NCBI GenBank assembly: GCA_025938035.1
Contig: JAICQE010000005.1
Span: forward strand, 1 to 59,958
Source of the DNA: Vicinamibacteria bacterium
Lineage (GTDB): Bacteria > Acidobacteriota > Vicinamibacteria > Vicinamibacterales > UBA2999
Reading direction: 5' to 3'
Length of the DNA stretch: 59,958 nt
Position 1 is the stretch's first letter, and the number at the start of each line of letters is the position of its first letter. A program made the translations under genes and the position numbers. The notes under the pieces are model-generated. The model worked only from the letters and a program-made list of their open reading frames with translations, had not been told where the DNA came from and ran no database searches. This document shows, piece by piece, positions 11,209 to 18,955 of the stretch.

Positions 11209-11725
11209 CGTCGCGGTGCCACCACACGTGCGCCAGTTTGTTCACGTGCGAGAACCCGTACAGGACCCGCCCGTCGTATGCCTTCTCCAGCGCGCGTCCC
11301 AGCCGGATCGCGAGGTGCTCGGTGGTGGTCGTCACGAGCACGTCGGCATCGTGCCCGTTGTCGTGCCACGCGACGATCTGCGCCAGCGGATTGTCCTCAG
11401 CGGCGCGGGCCGCTTCGTTCTTCAACAGCGTGACGATATCGGGGCGATGCGTGCGGACGAAGTCGCCGTCGACATGGACGAATCCATGCGGCACACCGGT
11501 TCGACGGCGGCGGCAGGCTGCACAGATCCGCACCTGAATCGGTTGTCCAGCGCGCGACGCACGCAAGCGCGCATGCGGCGAGCGGCTCCAGCGTTTGTGC
11601 ACGTAGACCGCACCACACCCGGCGCAGCGGATCGGTTCAGCCGGCGCTTCCTGCGTGCGGACATCATCCCGCGGCTCCGGACGATGTGTGAACGTCGTGT
11701 TCGTGTATCTCTTGTTGCTGCGCAT
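11201..11725 (-). CDS. BCAM0308-like zinc-ribbon protein
   Basis: 174 residues. Two Cys pairs, CAGCGAVYVHKRW and ICAACRRRRTG, form a zinc ribbon like that of NMD3. A C-terminal ferredoxin-like half (VLVTTTTEHLAIRLGRALEKA, then VLYGFSHVNKLAHVWWHRD) is typical of the BCAM0308 family, which occurs in stress clusters with Usp and OsmC proteins. RNA or ribosome contact is a guess from the NMD3 likeness. ATG 11725 is chosen because GGTGGAG lies 6 bases upstream; a GTG at 11737 lies inside the predicted leader. A sigma-54 promoter and a site pair sit directly upstream. Confidence 0.8.
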   Translation of the reverse strand: MRSNKRYTNTTFTHRPEPRDDVRTQEAPAEPIRCAGCGAVYVHKRWSRSPHARLRASRAGQPIQVRICAACRRRRTGVPHGFVHVDGDFVRTHRPDIVTLLKNEAARAAEDNPLAQIVAWHDNGHDADVLVTTTTEHLAIRLGRALEKAYDGRVLYGFSHVNKLAHVWWHRDAA

Positions 11726-11747
11726 GATGATCTCCACCCATCACATG

Positions 11748-11763
11748 AGCAACCATGGTGCCG
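11748..11763 (-). promoter_or_regulatory. sigma-54 promoter of the BCAM0308-like gene
   Basis: Minus strand CGGCACC-ATGG-TTGCT, nearly the full consensus. Predicted start near 11737, 12 bases before the ATG and just before the ribosome site. The paired sites at 11845-11880 are centred 115 and 135 bases upstream. Confidence 0.7.
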
Positions 11764-11844
11764 TCCGCTGGTCCCACGCGCGGTGTGAGACCACGCGTCG
11801 GTGCACGGCGCTGCCGTTCAACCCCTGAACATCCGTACCGCCGG

Positions 11845-11880
11845 CGCGAATTTTTCCGGCACCGCGGGAACGATTCCCGC
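11845..11880. promoter_or_regulatory. Paired palindromic activator sites shared by divergent genes
   Basis: CGCGAA-TTTT-TCCGGC (11845-11860) and CGGGAA-CGAT-TCCCGC (11865-11880), centres exactly 20 bases apart. The second lies inside a perfect 10-base inverted repeat (11861-11883). They sit between the minus-strand promoter at 11748 and the plus-strand promoter at 11932, so one pair could serve both. Confidence 0.65.
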
Positions 11881-11931
11881 GGTCCTCCCTCCTCAGCCGC
11901 CGCACATCCTCCATCTGGCGACGGTTAACGA

Positions 11932-11946
11932 TGGCACGAAGGGTGC
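11932..11946 (+). promoter_or_regulatory. sigma-54 promoter of the DUF4956 operon
   Basis: TGGCACG-AAGG-GTGC: the -24 element is perfect and the -12 has one change. Predicted start near 11958, 85.5 bases from the centre of the nearer palindrome. The 17-base leader contains the ribosome site CGGAGA. Confidence 0.7.
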
Positions 11947-11974
11947 GGCTTAGTCGGGCGTTCACGGAGACGTT

Positions 11975-12631
11975 ATGCCCTCATACCTCATGGAATACGG
12001 GTCAACGGTCGCGCAGTACCTGCTGGTGCTCTGCCTGGCCGCCATCCTCGGCGCCGCCGTCGGGCTGATACGCCCTGCGCGCCGCGAGACCGTCCCGAGC
12101 CCCACCCATATTCTCCAGGCGCAAATCCTCCTCGCCGTAGTCGGCGCAATCATCATCGTCGTCGTTGCGGAGAGTCTGGCGCGGGCGTTTGCCATCGTCG
12201 GCGCCGCCGGCCTGGTGCGCTATCGCGCGCGCGTGAAAGACACCAAGGACGCCGGCCTGATGCTGGTTGCCCTCGCCCTCGGCTTGACCGTCGGCAGCGG
12301 CCTGTATGGCTTCGCGATCGTGACCTGCGCGTTTGTCGTCGCTCTCATGTGGATGCTGGAGTCGCTTGAACCTGCTCCGCGATCGCGCTTCGAGCTGACG
12401 ATCTCAAACAAGGATGCCGAGGGGCTGCGTCCGGAGGTCGAGCAGGCCCTCCGGCAGAAGGGCGTCACCTACCAGCTGCTCGGCTCATCCGGGCACGAGC
12501 TGCATTACGAAGTCACGGTGCCGTTCAACCAGAAACTGGGGAAGCTCACGAAGCTGATTCGCGGGTTGGATGAACGACACGGAATGTCGGTGGACTGGGA
12601 CATCAAGAAATACAAGATGCTCAAACCGTGA
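11975..12631 (+). CDS. DUF4956/MgtC-like membrane protein
   Basis: 218 residues with about four N-terminal membrane helices. The signature AIVGAAGLVRYRARVKDTKDAG is characteristic of DUF4956 and resembles the MgtC/SapB core. The soluble C-terminal half (from about 140) looks like an ACT/ferredoxin-like domain. Function unknown; DUF4956 proteins elsewhere sit beside polyphosphate or cell-envelope genes. It heads an operon with a phosphoesterase and an NhaA-like protein, behind a sigma-54 promoter. The ribosome site CGGAGA supports ATG 11975. Confidence 0.8.
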   Translation: MPSYLMEYGSTVAQYLLVLCLAAILGAAVGLIRPARRETVPSPTHILQAQILLAVVGAIIIVVVAESLARAFAIVGAAGLVRYRARVKDTKDAGLMLVALALGLTVGSGLYGFAIVTCAFVVALMWMLESLEPAPRSRFELTISNKDAEGLRPEVEQALRQKGVTYQLLGSSGHELHYEVTVPFNQKLGKLTKLIRGLDERHGMSVDWDIKKYKMLKP

Positions 12632-12645
12632 GGAGGCGGCCACAC

Positions 12646-13542
12646 GTGTTCCGATTGTTTGTATCCCTTTCACTGCTGATCGCCGTACTCGGCGCCGCGG
12701 CCGTTGCGGAGATGCCGCAGTCAACAGCGGCGCAGAATGGCCCGGCGATCGGTCCGCCTCCAGCGCCGCCGCCCGCAGCACTGCAGGCGGTTCGGTTTGC
12801 GGTCATCGGCGACAACGGGACGGGCGATCAGCCGGAGTTCGACGTGGCGCGGCAGATGGTCGCGTCCAGGGCGCAGGTGCCGTTCGACGTCGTGCTGATG
12901 CTGGGCGACAACCTGTATGGACGCCCGTCCGCCCGCGAGTTCAACGACGCCTTCGCGCGGCCGTACAAGCCGCTGTTGGACGCCGGCGTGCGCTTTCACG
13001 CCATCCTTGGCAACCATGATGCTCCCGATAACCGCCTGTATCCGCTGTTCGGAATGGACGGCCAGCGTTACTACACGTGGGCACGCGAGAACACCCGGTT
13101 CTTCGGCATCGACACCAACAGGCTCGACGACGCACAGATGGCATGGCTCGAAAACGCCCTCAAGCGATCGCTCGAGCGGTGGAAGATCGTCTATTTCCAT
13201 CACGCCATCTACTCCGGCGGCACGCGTCACGGCTCGAACATCGAGCTGCGGGTGAGGCTGGAACCGCTGTTCGTCCGTTACGGCGTCAACGTCGTGTTCT
13301 CGGGCCACGACCACATCTATCAGCGGTTCAAGCCACGAAAGGGCATCACGTATTTCGTCGAGGGCGCCAGCGGCAAGCTGCGCAAGGGCATCAACGCATC
13401 GGCGGAGAGCGCCGCAGCGTTCGATCAGGATCAGTCGTTCATGCTCGTGGAAATTGCGGGTGCCGAGCTGACGTTCCGCACGATTACCCGCACTGGACGG
13501 GTCGTCGACGCCGGCGTCATCGGCGCCGGACCGACGAGCTGA
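12646..13542 (+). CDS. Secreted metallophosphoesterase (purple acid phosphatase-like)
   Basis: 298 residues with a signal peptide (FRLFVSLSLLIAVLGAAAVA). All calcineurin-like motifs are present in order: GDNGTGD, LMLGDNLYG, ILGNHDAP, YFHHAIYS and SGHDHIYQRF. This arrangement matches tartrate-resistant acid phosphatase-like enzymes that hydrolyse phosphomonoesters outside the cytoplasm with a two-metal centre. GTG 12646 is chosen because GGAGG lies 9 bases upstream and the signal peptide starts there; an upstream in-frame GTG overlaps the previous stop. Part of the DUF4956 operon. Confidence 0.87.
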   Translation: MFRLFVSLSLLIAVLGAAAVAEMPQSTAAQNGPAIGPPPAPPPAALQAVRFAVIGDNGTGDQPEFDVARQMVASRAQVPFDVVLMLGDNLYGRPSAREFNDAFARPYKPLLDAGVRFHAILGNHDAPDNRLYPLFGMDGQRYYTWARENTRFFGIDTNRLDDAQMAWLENALKRSLERWKIVYFHHAIYSGGTRHGSNIELRVRLEPLFVRYGVNVVFSGHDHIYQRFKPRKGITYFVEGASGKLRKGINASAESAAAFDQDQSFMLVEIAGAELTFRTITRTGRVVDAGVIGAGPTS

Positions 13543-13553
13543 GGGGAGCGGCG

Positions 13554-14807
13554 ATGGCGACGCACGTCATGCCCACAGACTGGCGCCACGCGGCGCCGAC
13601 GCGCTCCCGCGCGGCCGGGTCGCTTCATTACCTCACCGGCCACTACCTGCTGCTGCCACTTGGTGCCACAGTGGCGTTCGTCTGGGCGAACGTCGACGGG
13701 TTCAGCTACTACACCGTCGCGCGCGCGCTTGCGTTCCCGGTGAACGCGATCGCCATGGCTCTCTTCTTCGGACTCGTCGCTCAGGAAATCTTTGAAGAAA
13801 CAGCGCCTGGCCGGGCCCTCCATCAATGGAGCCGGTGGGTCGTGCCGATGATTGCTGCGGCTGCGGGCGTGACAGTCGGTGCGATCGTCTACGGACTCTA
13901 CGTGGAATGGAAACTCGAGCCGATGCTCCACGTGACATGGCCGGTCGTGGCCGGCGTGGACGTCGCGTTCGCGTATTTCGTCGTCAAGGCGGTTTTCCAT
14001 CGATCGGCTGGTCCGCCTAAAGGCGGACACTACGTCCATCCGGCGGTGCCGTTCGCGCTGCTCCTGGCGCTGGTGTCGAACGTGATCGGCGTGGTGGTCA
14101 TCGCGCCCGTCTTCGCGAACGCGGCCGAGCGCACGGGGGGAGCGGCAGTGCTGATGGCGGCCGCGATTGGGGTCGCGTGGTGGCTGCAACGGCGGCACGT
14201 GAAGCAGTTCTGGCCGTACATCTGGGTCGCCGGCGGATTGTCCTGGCTGGCGCTCTACCTGGAAGGATTCCATCCGGCGCTGGCGCTCCTGCCGATCATC
14301 CCGTTCATGCCGCACGCGCGGCGGCGGCTGGACGAACTGTTTGCCGACGAGGCTGACCAGCGAGGCGCCACACCGCGCCACTTCGAGCACGTGTGGCACT
14401 ACCACGCCCAGGCCGCGCTGTTCCTCTTCGGACTCGTCAACGCCGGGGTCGTGCTCACCGGCTACGGAACCGGGACGTGGGCGACGCTCGCCGCCCTGCT
14501 GCTGGGCCGCACGGCCGGAATCGCGATCGGTGTCGGCCTTGCCCTGGCGCTGGGCCTGAAGCTGCCGGCGAACCTGCGCGCCCGCGAGGTCATTGTCATC
14601 GCGCTCGCGGTGTCGGTCGGCTTCACCCTGTCCCTCTTCTTCGCGACGACACTCCTCCCGCCGGGGCCGCAGCTGGCCGAGCTGAAACTCGGGGCGCTGC
14701 TGTCGCTGCTCGGAGTGCCGCTCACGTTCATTGCCGCGCGGCTGCTTCACGTCGGCCGCTTTGCGCGCGCGCACGTCCATCCACACGGAAAGCACCGGGG
14801 TGCTTAG
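13554..14807 (+). CDS. NhaA-like Na+/H+ antiporter homologue, atypical
   Basis: 417 residues, about 11 membrane helices. Opens with TGHYLLLPLGATVAFVWANV, and VAGVDVAFAYFVVKAVF corresponds to the NhaA TM4 region with its conserved Asp. Two oddities. The essential TM5 Asp pair of E. coli NhaA (D163/D164) is replaced by Ser-Asn in LLALVSNVIGVVVIAP, so normal antiport is doubtful. Just before it, 11 residues (SAGPPKGGHYV) are encoded by a dispersed DNA repeat inserted in frame. The ribosome site GGGGAG supports ATG 13554, 11 bases after the phosphoesterase stop. Confidence 0.85.
   Translation: MATHVMPTDWRHAAPTRSRAAGSLHYLTGHYLLLPLGATVAFVWANVDGFSYYTVARALAFPVNAIAMALFFGLVAQEIFEETAPGRALHQWSRWVVPMIAAAAGVTVGAIVYGLYVEWKLEPMLHVTWPVVAGVDVAFAYFVVKAVFHRSAGPPKGGHYVHPAVPFALLLALVSNVIGVVVIAPVFANAAERTGGAAVLMAAAIGVAWWLQRRHVKQFWPYIWVAGGLSWLALYLEGFHPALALLPIIPFMPHARRRLDELFADEADQRGATPRHFEHVWHYHAQAALFLFGLVNAGVVLTGYGTGTWATLAALLLGRTAGIAIGVGLALALGLKLPANLRAREVIVIALAVSVGFTLSLFFATTLLPPGPQLAELKLGALLSLLGVPLTFIAARLLHVGRFARAHVHPHGKHRGA
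14011..14035. repeat. Dispersed hairpin repeat inserted in frame in the nhaA-like gene
   Basis: GTCCGCCT-AA-AGGCGGAC followed by ACTACGT. It matches the copies at 17067-17090 and, inverted, 57441-57464, but lies inside coding sequence, where it adds about 11 residues between FHR and HPAVPFALLLAL. Confidence 0.8.
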
Positions 14808-14819
14808 GAGGGTTTCACT

Positions 14820-15440
14820 ATGGTTGCCGTCGTTGTTTCCATCCCGCTGGTGCTGCTCCCCGTTCTCTCAGTGCCGGCGCAGGCCGGCTGCGGTGTCCAG
14901 CCGGTGACGCCGACCGCGGTCGAGGCGCCGATTCTGGAGGCCTTCGATCAACGAATCGCCGCATACATGAAGGTGCACAACGAGGTTGAGCGGAAGCTGT
15001 CGCTGCCGCAGTCGTTCGACGACGGCGAAGACATCTTCCACGCGCTCGAGGCCATGCAGGCAGGAATCCGTACGGCGCGTGGCGAGGCCGGGCGCGGTGT
15101 GATCCTGACGCCCGACGTCGGCGCCCTGATCCGTACGCGTCTGCAATCCCGACTCGCTGGGTGTGGACAGACGGTCGAGGCCGTACTCGCGTTCATCAAC
15201 GAAGAGCGCGCGCCGGAGGTGCCGGCCCCGACGATCAACGAGCGGTTCCCCTGGGAACTGGGATCGGCGATGTGGCCGTCGTTCCTGGGGGTGCTGCCGC
15301 CGCTGCCGGCGGAGCTGCAGTATCGGTTCGCCGATCGCGATCTCGTGCTGATTGATATCCATGCCGACCTCGTGGTCGACATTCTGGCGAATGCGCTGCC
15401 GGCTCCAGGCCACGCCGGTCACGGCGCGCATCGTCGTTAA
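14820..15440 (+). CDS. Secreted protein of unknown function
   Basis: 206 residues starting with a signal peptide (VAVVVSIPLVLLPVLSVPAQA). No family recognised. It is mostly helical with conserved-looking stretches FHALEAMQAGIRTARGEAG and NERFPWELGSAMWPSFLGVLP, two cysteines and a His-rich tail. A GGAGG ribosome site lies 8 bases before ATG 14820, 12 bases after the NhaA stop, so it ends the operon that starts at 11975. In related sequences such proteins are often annotated only as hypothetical. Confidence 0.75.
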   Translation: MVAVVVSIPLVLLPVLSVPAQAGCGVQPVTPTAVEAPILEAFDQRIAAYMKVHNEVERKLSLPQSFDDGEDIFHALEAMQAGIRTARGEAGRGVILTPDVGALIRTRLQSRLAGCGQTVEAVLAFINEERAPEVPAPTINERFPWELGSAMWPSFLGVLPPLPAELQYRFADRDLVLIDIHADLVVDILANALPAPGHAGHGAHRR

Positions 15441-15541
15441 GAGCACCACGACGGGCCGGCCATGGCCGCGTGTTGATGGATCTGGCCGGACCGAAGCTTC
15501 GGACGGGGTCCGTTCCCGGCGTAAGATCCCGTCTCGATCGA

Positions 15542-15985
15542 ATGGACACAGTCTCACCACCCCAGACGATCTGGGAAATTGCCGGGCGCCTGGCGCTGGC
15601 GACGCTGCTCGGCGCCGCCGTTGGGCTCAACCGTGAGTGGGAAGGAAAGCCCGCCGGTCTCCGGACGCATGCGCTCGTCGCCCTCGGCGGCGCGCTCTTC
15701 ACGATCGTCGGGCTTCTGCTCGCCGCTGACGATGCGTCCGCGACGAGCCGGATCCTGCAAGGCATCACTGCCGGTCTCGGCTTCATCGGTGGTGGTGTCA
15801 TCATGCGCAGACCGGACCTGCAGGACGTGCAGGGACTGACCACCGCGGCGGCAATCTGGATGGTGGCTGCGGTTGGCGTCGCCGTCGGAGCGGGAATCTG
15901 GCGGACGAGCCTGATCGCCCTGACGCTGACGCTGGTCGTGCTCGTGGCGGGGGAGAAGATCGACGAATGGATACACCGTCGATAG
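15542..15985 (+). CDS. MgtC/SapB family membrane protein
   Basis: 147 residues with four to five helices. The family core is complete: LATLLGAAVGLNREWEGKPAGLRTH at about 15-40, and LGFIGGGVIMRRPDLQDVQGLTTAAAIW at about 85-110. MgtC-like proteins modulate ATP synthase or Mg2+ homeostasis in pathogens; the role here is unknown. The start ATG 15542 follows a TAAGAT -10-like element by about 12 bases with no ribosome site, so the message may be leaderless. The frame is open upstream to 15470. Confidence 0.87.
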   Translation: MDTVSPPQTIWEIAGRLALATLLGAAVGLNREWEGKPAGLRTHALVALGGALFTIVGLLLAADDASATSRILQGITAGLGFIGGGVIMRRPDLQDVQGLTTAAAIWMVAAVGVAVGAGIWRTSLIALTLTLVVLVAGEKIDEWIHRR

Positions 15986-16031
15986 CGTCAGGCCGGATGG
16001 CAGCGAAGACGCCTTGTTCAGGAGACAGATC

Positions 16032-16574
16032 ATGAGAGTGAGTTCGCTTGTGTGCGGCGTGCTGTTCCTCAGCACGATGGTCGTTGCGGCTGCCCAGAGC
16101 GGCATCAACAAAACATCGGTCCCGGGCATCGTCAATTTCGGATACATCGGTAACACCGTGGCGTGCGCAGGGGCGACCGCGCCGGCTGCGCTCGCCGAGG
16201 TCAGGAAGCTGGGGTACGCATCGGTCATCAATCTACGCCTGGCGACCGAGCCCGGTTCGGAGATCGAAGCGTCAGCCGTTGCGGCCAAAGCGGCCGGGCT
16301 GCGGTTCATCCATCTCCCGTTCAACGCCAGCTCGCCCGATCCGATGCTCGTCGACAAGTTCATCGCCGCCGTCACCGACCCGAACAATCAGCCCGCATTC
16401 ATCCACTGCGCGAGCGCGAATCGCGCCGCCGCCCTGTGGATGGTCAAGAGAATGGTGGTGGATAAGTGGGATGCCGAGCGCGCGGCGGACGAGGCCGGCG
16501 CCCTGGGAATGACGAGCCCGGCCCTCAAGACGTACGCAATGGAGCAGGCACAGGCGCGGCGCCTTCGGCCTTAG
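16032..16574 (+). CDS. Secreted phosphatase-like protein (DUF442/BLH type)
   Basis: 180 residues with a signal peptide (RVSSLVCGVLFLSTMVVAAAQ). The core contains LRLATEPGSEIEASAVAAKA and the active-site loop FIHCASANRAAALW. This is the Cys-x4-Arg loop of the DUF442 (beta-lactamase hydrolase-like) branch of tyrosine phosphatases, but the usual glycine is Ala. Activity on protein or small-molecule phosphates is possible but unproven. GGAG lies 8 bases before ATG 16032; a -24/-12-like sequence upstream is poor and has no site pair. Confidence 0.8.
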   Translation: MRVSSLVCGVLFLSTMVVAAAQSGINKTSVPGIVNFGYIGNTVACAGATAPAALAEVRKLGYASVINLRLATEPGSEIEASAVAAKAAGLRFIHLPFNASSPDPMLVDKFIAAVTDPNNQPAFIHCASANRAAALWMVKRMVVDKWDAERAADEAGALGMTSPALKTYAMEQAQARRLRP

Positions 16575-16603
16575 GCCCTAGGCCTTCGGCCTTCGGCCTT
16601 TGT
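16558..16603. repeat. GGCCTTCG-rich low-complexity hairpin between convergent genes
   Basis: Reiterated GCCTTCGGCC units form several alternative hairpins at the convergent ends of the phosphatase-like and OsmC genes. It probably ends transcription or marks a repeat-prone spot. Confidence 0.55.
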
Positions 16604-17050
16604 CTATGCAGCCGCCGCTGACTGGCGGATGGTCGGCTCGAGACGTACTCGGGTATTGAGAGACGACGACACCAGGCAGCGCGATGCCGCCTTGTCGATG
16701 GCGCGTTGCACCGCGGCGCCATCTGCTCCGGCCGGCGTGGTGATGGTCGGACGAACGACGATATCCGTGAACCGCGTGACGCCGCCGGTCCGGTCGACCG
16801 TGCCGGCCGTGACCGCCTCGACCTCGACGAAGTCCACGTGCGATGCCTTCGCAACGGCTCGGAAGGTGAACAGGAAGCAGGAGCTCACCGCCGCCAGCAG
16901 CAGGTGCTCGGGACTCCACGCGTCCCCCGGTCCGTCGTATTCGGCCGGCGGTGCCGTGGTCAAATCCGCCAGGCCGGCTGCTGACGCGGTCGCATAACCC
17001 GCGGATGCTCCGGTCAGCGTCATCTCGTAATCATGGGGTAGCGGTTTCAT
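16604..17050 (-). CDS. OsmC-family peroxiredoxin-like protein
   Basis: 148 residues. The two redox cysteines lie in LAAVSSCFLFTFRAVAK and SRCLVSSSLNTRV, as in OsmC/Ohr enzymes that reduce organic hydroperoxides. ATG 17050 follows AGGAGGAG by 5 bases. A -24/-12 element at 17111-17126 and the site pair at 17178-17213 lie upstream, shared with the divergent 17310 gene. This fits an oxidative or redox stress role. Confidence 0.9.
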   Translation of the reverse strand: MKPLPHDYEMTLTGASAGYATASAAGLADLTTAPPAEYDGPGDAWSPEHLLLAAVSSCFLFTFRAVAKASHVDFVEVEAVTAGTVDRTGGVTRFTDIVVRPTITTPAGADGAAVQRAIDKAASRCLVSSSLNTRVRLEPTIRQSAAAA

Positions 17051-17066
17051 CAGCTCCTCCTGGCCT

Positions 17067-17090
17067 GTACGCCTGAAGGCGGGCACTACA
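17067..17090. repeat. Dispersed hairpin repeat in the OsmC leader
   Basis: GTACGCCTGAAGGCGGGC followed by ACTACA, an imperfect copy of the family at 11142, 14011, 56269 and 57441. It lies between the OsmC ribosome site and its sigma-54 promoter, so the hairpin would be in the mRNA leader. Confidence 0.65.
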
Positions 17091-17110
17091 TCGGCGAATA
17101 CCGCATCGGC

Positions 17111-17126
17111 TGCAACCTTCCTGCCT
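17111..17126 (-). promoter_or_regulatory. sigma-54 promoter of osmC
   Basis: Minus strand AGGCAGG-AAGG-TTGCA. Predicted start near 17100; the nearer palindrome centre is 85.5 bases upstream and the farther 105.5. Confidence 0.65.
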
Positions 17127-17177
17127 CAGCGGCGGCGCGCGTTGACGCCGCCCAGTCACGCGCTCGAATGACGACGG

Positions 17178-17213
17178 CGCGGAACATCACGCGCCCCTGG
17201 TGAAAAATCCGCG
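17178..17213. promoter_or_regulatory. Paired palindromic activator sites shared by osmC and the 17310 operon
   Basis: CGCGGA-ACAT-CACGCG (17178-17193) and TGGTGA-AAAA-TCCGCG (17198-17213), centres exactly 20 bases apart. They sit between two outward-facing sigma-54 promoters, at 85.5/105.5 bases from one start and 94.5/114.5 from the other. Confidence 0.7.
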
Positions 17214-17273
17214 CCCTCGATCACGTCGGCCGCCTGAACTCTTCACTCGCGCCACTTTCTGCGCCCGACCGTA

Positions 17274-17288
17274 TGGCCACAGACTTGC
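17274..17288 (+). promoter_or_regulatory. sigma-54 promoter of the 17310 operon
   Basis: TGGCCAC-AGAC-TTGC, with GG and GC at correct spacing. Predicted start near 17300, 10 bases before the ATG. Confidence 0.65.
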
Positions 17289-17309
17289 CGCTCTCGATGT
17301 CAGAGAAGC

Positions 17310-18356
17310 ATGAAACCGCCTGTGTGGATCGCCGCTCTCGGCCTGCTCCCGGTGGTTGCTGTCGCGTCTGGAGCCGGCATCGCGCCGCCCTTCGCGTTCC
17401 TCGAGCCGACCGTCCGGGTCAGCCAGGCCGATCGGGCACGACTCGACACCGGCGGCGTGATCGCGCGCGTGCTGCCTGCGGATGACGGCCACATTGCGTT
17501 CTTTGCTGCAGCACGGCTGAAGGCGCGACCCGACGCCTTGATCGAGTGGACCCGAGCCATCGACGAGCTGAAGCGCGGACCGATGGTTCTCGCCGTAGGC
17601 CGCTTTTCCGATTCGATCGCCGACGACGATCTCGACGCGCTGATTCTCGACCCCGGCGAAATCGATGCCCTGAGACGGTGCCGCGTGAGCGGCTGCGACT
17701 TCAAGCTGGCGGCAACCGAAATCCACGGCCTTCAGGAGGCGCTGCGCAGTGCCGGAAGCGAGTGGCGGGATGCGGCGCAGCGCGAATTCCGGCGCATTCT
17801 GATCGCGCGTGTGCGTCTGCACCGGCAGAGCGGGCTGCTGGCGCTGCCGCCGTATGCCGATCACGGCGGCCGGATGTCGGTCGGGGAGGCCTTCTCGGCC
17901 ATGACCGCGCGGTCGCCGTGGCTGACCCGCGGATTTCCCGAGATCGTCAACTCGCTGATCGCGCCGCGGCGCACGCCACCTCCTGCCGGCGAGTCGTTCT
18001 ATTACTGGTCGCGGGATCGATACGGATCCGGAAAGACGGTCGTGTCAGTCACCTACGTACAGCTGCTGCATGCCGATCGAGCTCCTCAGGCGATGACGGT
18101 CAGCACGCAGTTGTATGCGAGCCACTACATCGATGGTGCGCTGAGCGTGACTGCCGTCGTTTGTGACGAGGCCGCACCGTCCTGTTACCTCACCTATCTG
18201 AACCGCACCCGGGTGGACCTGCTGGGCGGACTCTTTGGCGTGTTCAAGCGCGCCGTCATCGAGGATCGCGTCGAATCAGAGGGACCGGCGCTGATGCGTG
18301 ACGTCGCGCGCCGGCTCGAAAGCCGCCGGCGAGCCCCTGAAGGAGGGGAGTCATGA
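17310..18356 (+). CDS. Secreted protein of unknown function
   Basis: 348 residues with an N-terminal signal or anchor (KPPVWIAALGLLPVVAVASG). No recognised family. It contains a Cys pair RRCRVSGCDFKLA near residue 130 and a C-terminal domain with SFYYWSRDRYGSGKTVVSVTYVQ and ASHYIDGALSVTAVVCDEA. The stop overlaps the start of the M23-peptidase gene, implying a shared job in the envelope. Transcribed from a predicted sigma-54 promoter divergent from osmC. Confidence 0.75.
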   Translation: MKPPVWIAALGLLPVVAVASGAGIAPPFAFLEPTVRVSQADRARLDTGGVIARVLPADDGHIAFFAAARLKARPDALIEWTRAIDELKRGPMVLAVGRFSDSIADDDLDALILDPGEIDALRRCRVSGCDFKLAATEIHGLQEALRSAGSEWRDAAQREFRRILIARVRLHRQSGLLALPPYADHGGRMSVGEAFSAMTARSPWLTRGFPEIVNSLIAPRRTPPPAGESFYYWSRDRYGSGKTVVSVTYVQLLHADRAPQAMTVSTQLYASHYIDGALSVTAVVCDEAAPSCYLTYLNRTRVDLLGGLFGVFKRAVIEDRVESEGPALMRDVARRLESRRRAPEGGES

Positions 18357-18955
18357 TTCCGACGACCGTCGCGGTTCTGCAGATCATCATTCCCGTCATC
18401 CTGCTGGCGCGCCTGTTCGAGGCGCGGCGGCGCAGCCTGCTCGCGTCGATGTTGTATCTGGCCGGACTCATCGCCTATATCGCGGCGACCGCGGTCGCGG
18501 GCGTGTGGCTGGTGCTGCCGTGGTACACGGCGCTCGTCTATCTGTCGGTCGTGGCTATCGGCGTGCGGTATCGGGCGTACGACCTGCGCACGTTGCGCTG
18601 GCGCCCAGTCGGGCGGCTCGCGTATGTGGAACTCGCCATTTGCGCGCTCTTCGTTGCCGGAGCGGGTGGGCTGTTCGTGCAGGCTGTGGCGGCCCGGCGC
18701 CCACCAGCGGCACCGCCGTCAATCAACCTGTCGTTTCCATTGAGCGGCACGTATTACGTGGCAAGCGGCGGCGGCGGTGAGCTGGCGAACGCGCACGTCG
18801 AGACACTGGCCGAATCCGCGACGCCATACAGGGGTCAGAGCTACGGCGTCGATATCGTCCGCATCGACGAGCGCGGCCGGCGTGCCTCAGGAATTGCGCC
18901 GTCCGGCCTGGAGGAGTACGTCAGCCTTGGTGAGCCGGTGCTCGCCCCCCTGTGA
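18353..18955 (+). CDS. M23-type membrane peptidase, N-terminal part (frameshifted)
   Basis: 200 residues. Three or four membrane helices (to about 120) are followed by the start of an extracytoplasmic domain (NLSFPLSGTYYVASGGGGE, then YRGQSYGVDIVRID). The frame ends at TGA 18953 right after SLGEPVLAPL. A run of six C just before the break (about 18944-18949) suggests a one-base insertion: dropping one C gives APCDGRVLQVEN and reads into the next segment, restoring a normal M23 fold. Either a sequencing or assembly error or a true disruption. Confidence 0.7.
   Translation: MIPTTVAVLQIIIPVILLARLFEARRRSLLASMLYLAGLIAYIAATAVAGVWLVLPWYTALVYLSVVAIGVRYRAYDLRTLRWRPVGRLAYVELAICALFVAGAGGLFVQAVAARRPPAAPPSINLSFPLSGTYYVASGGGGELANAHVETLAESATPYRGQSYGVDIVRIDERGRRASGIAPSGLEEYVSLGEPVLAPL

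Noticed and set aside
16003..16017. TGGCAGC-GAAG-ACGC before the phosphatase-like gene
   Set aside because: Weak -12 and no palindrome pair at 75-130 bases upstream.
18777..18949. ATG 18777 as the start of a separate peptidase gene
   Set aside because: The first 57 codons there are out of frame with the real N-terminal domain and give an Arg/Ser-rich nonsense sequence.
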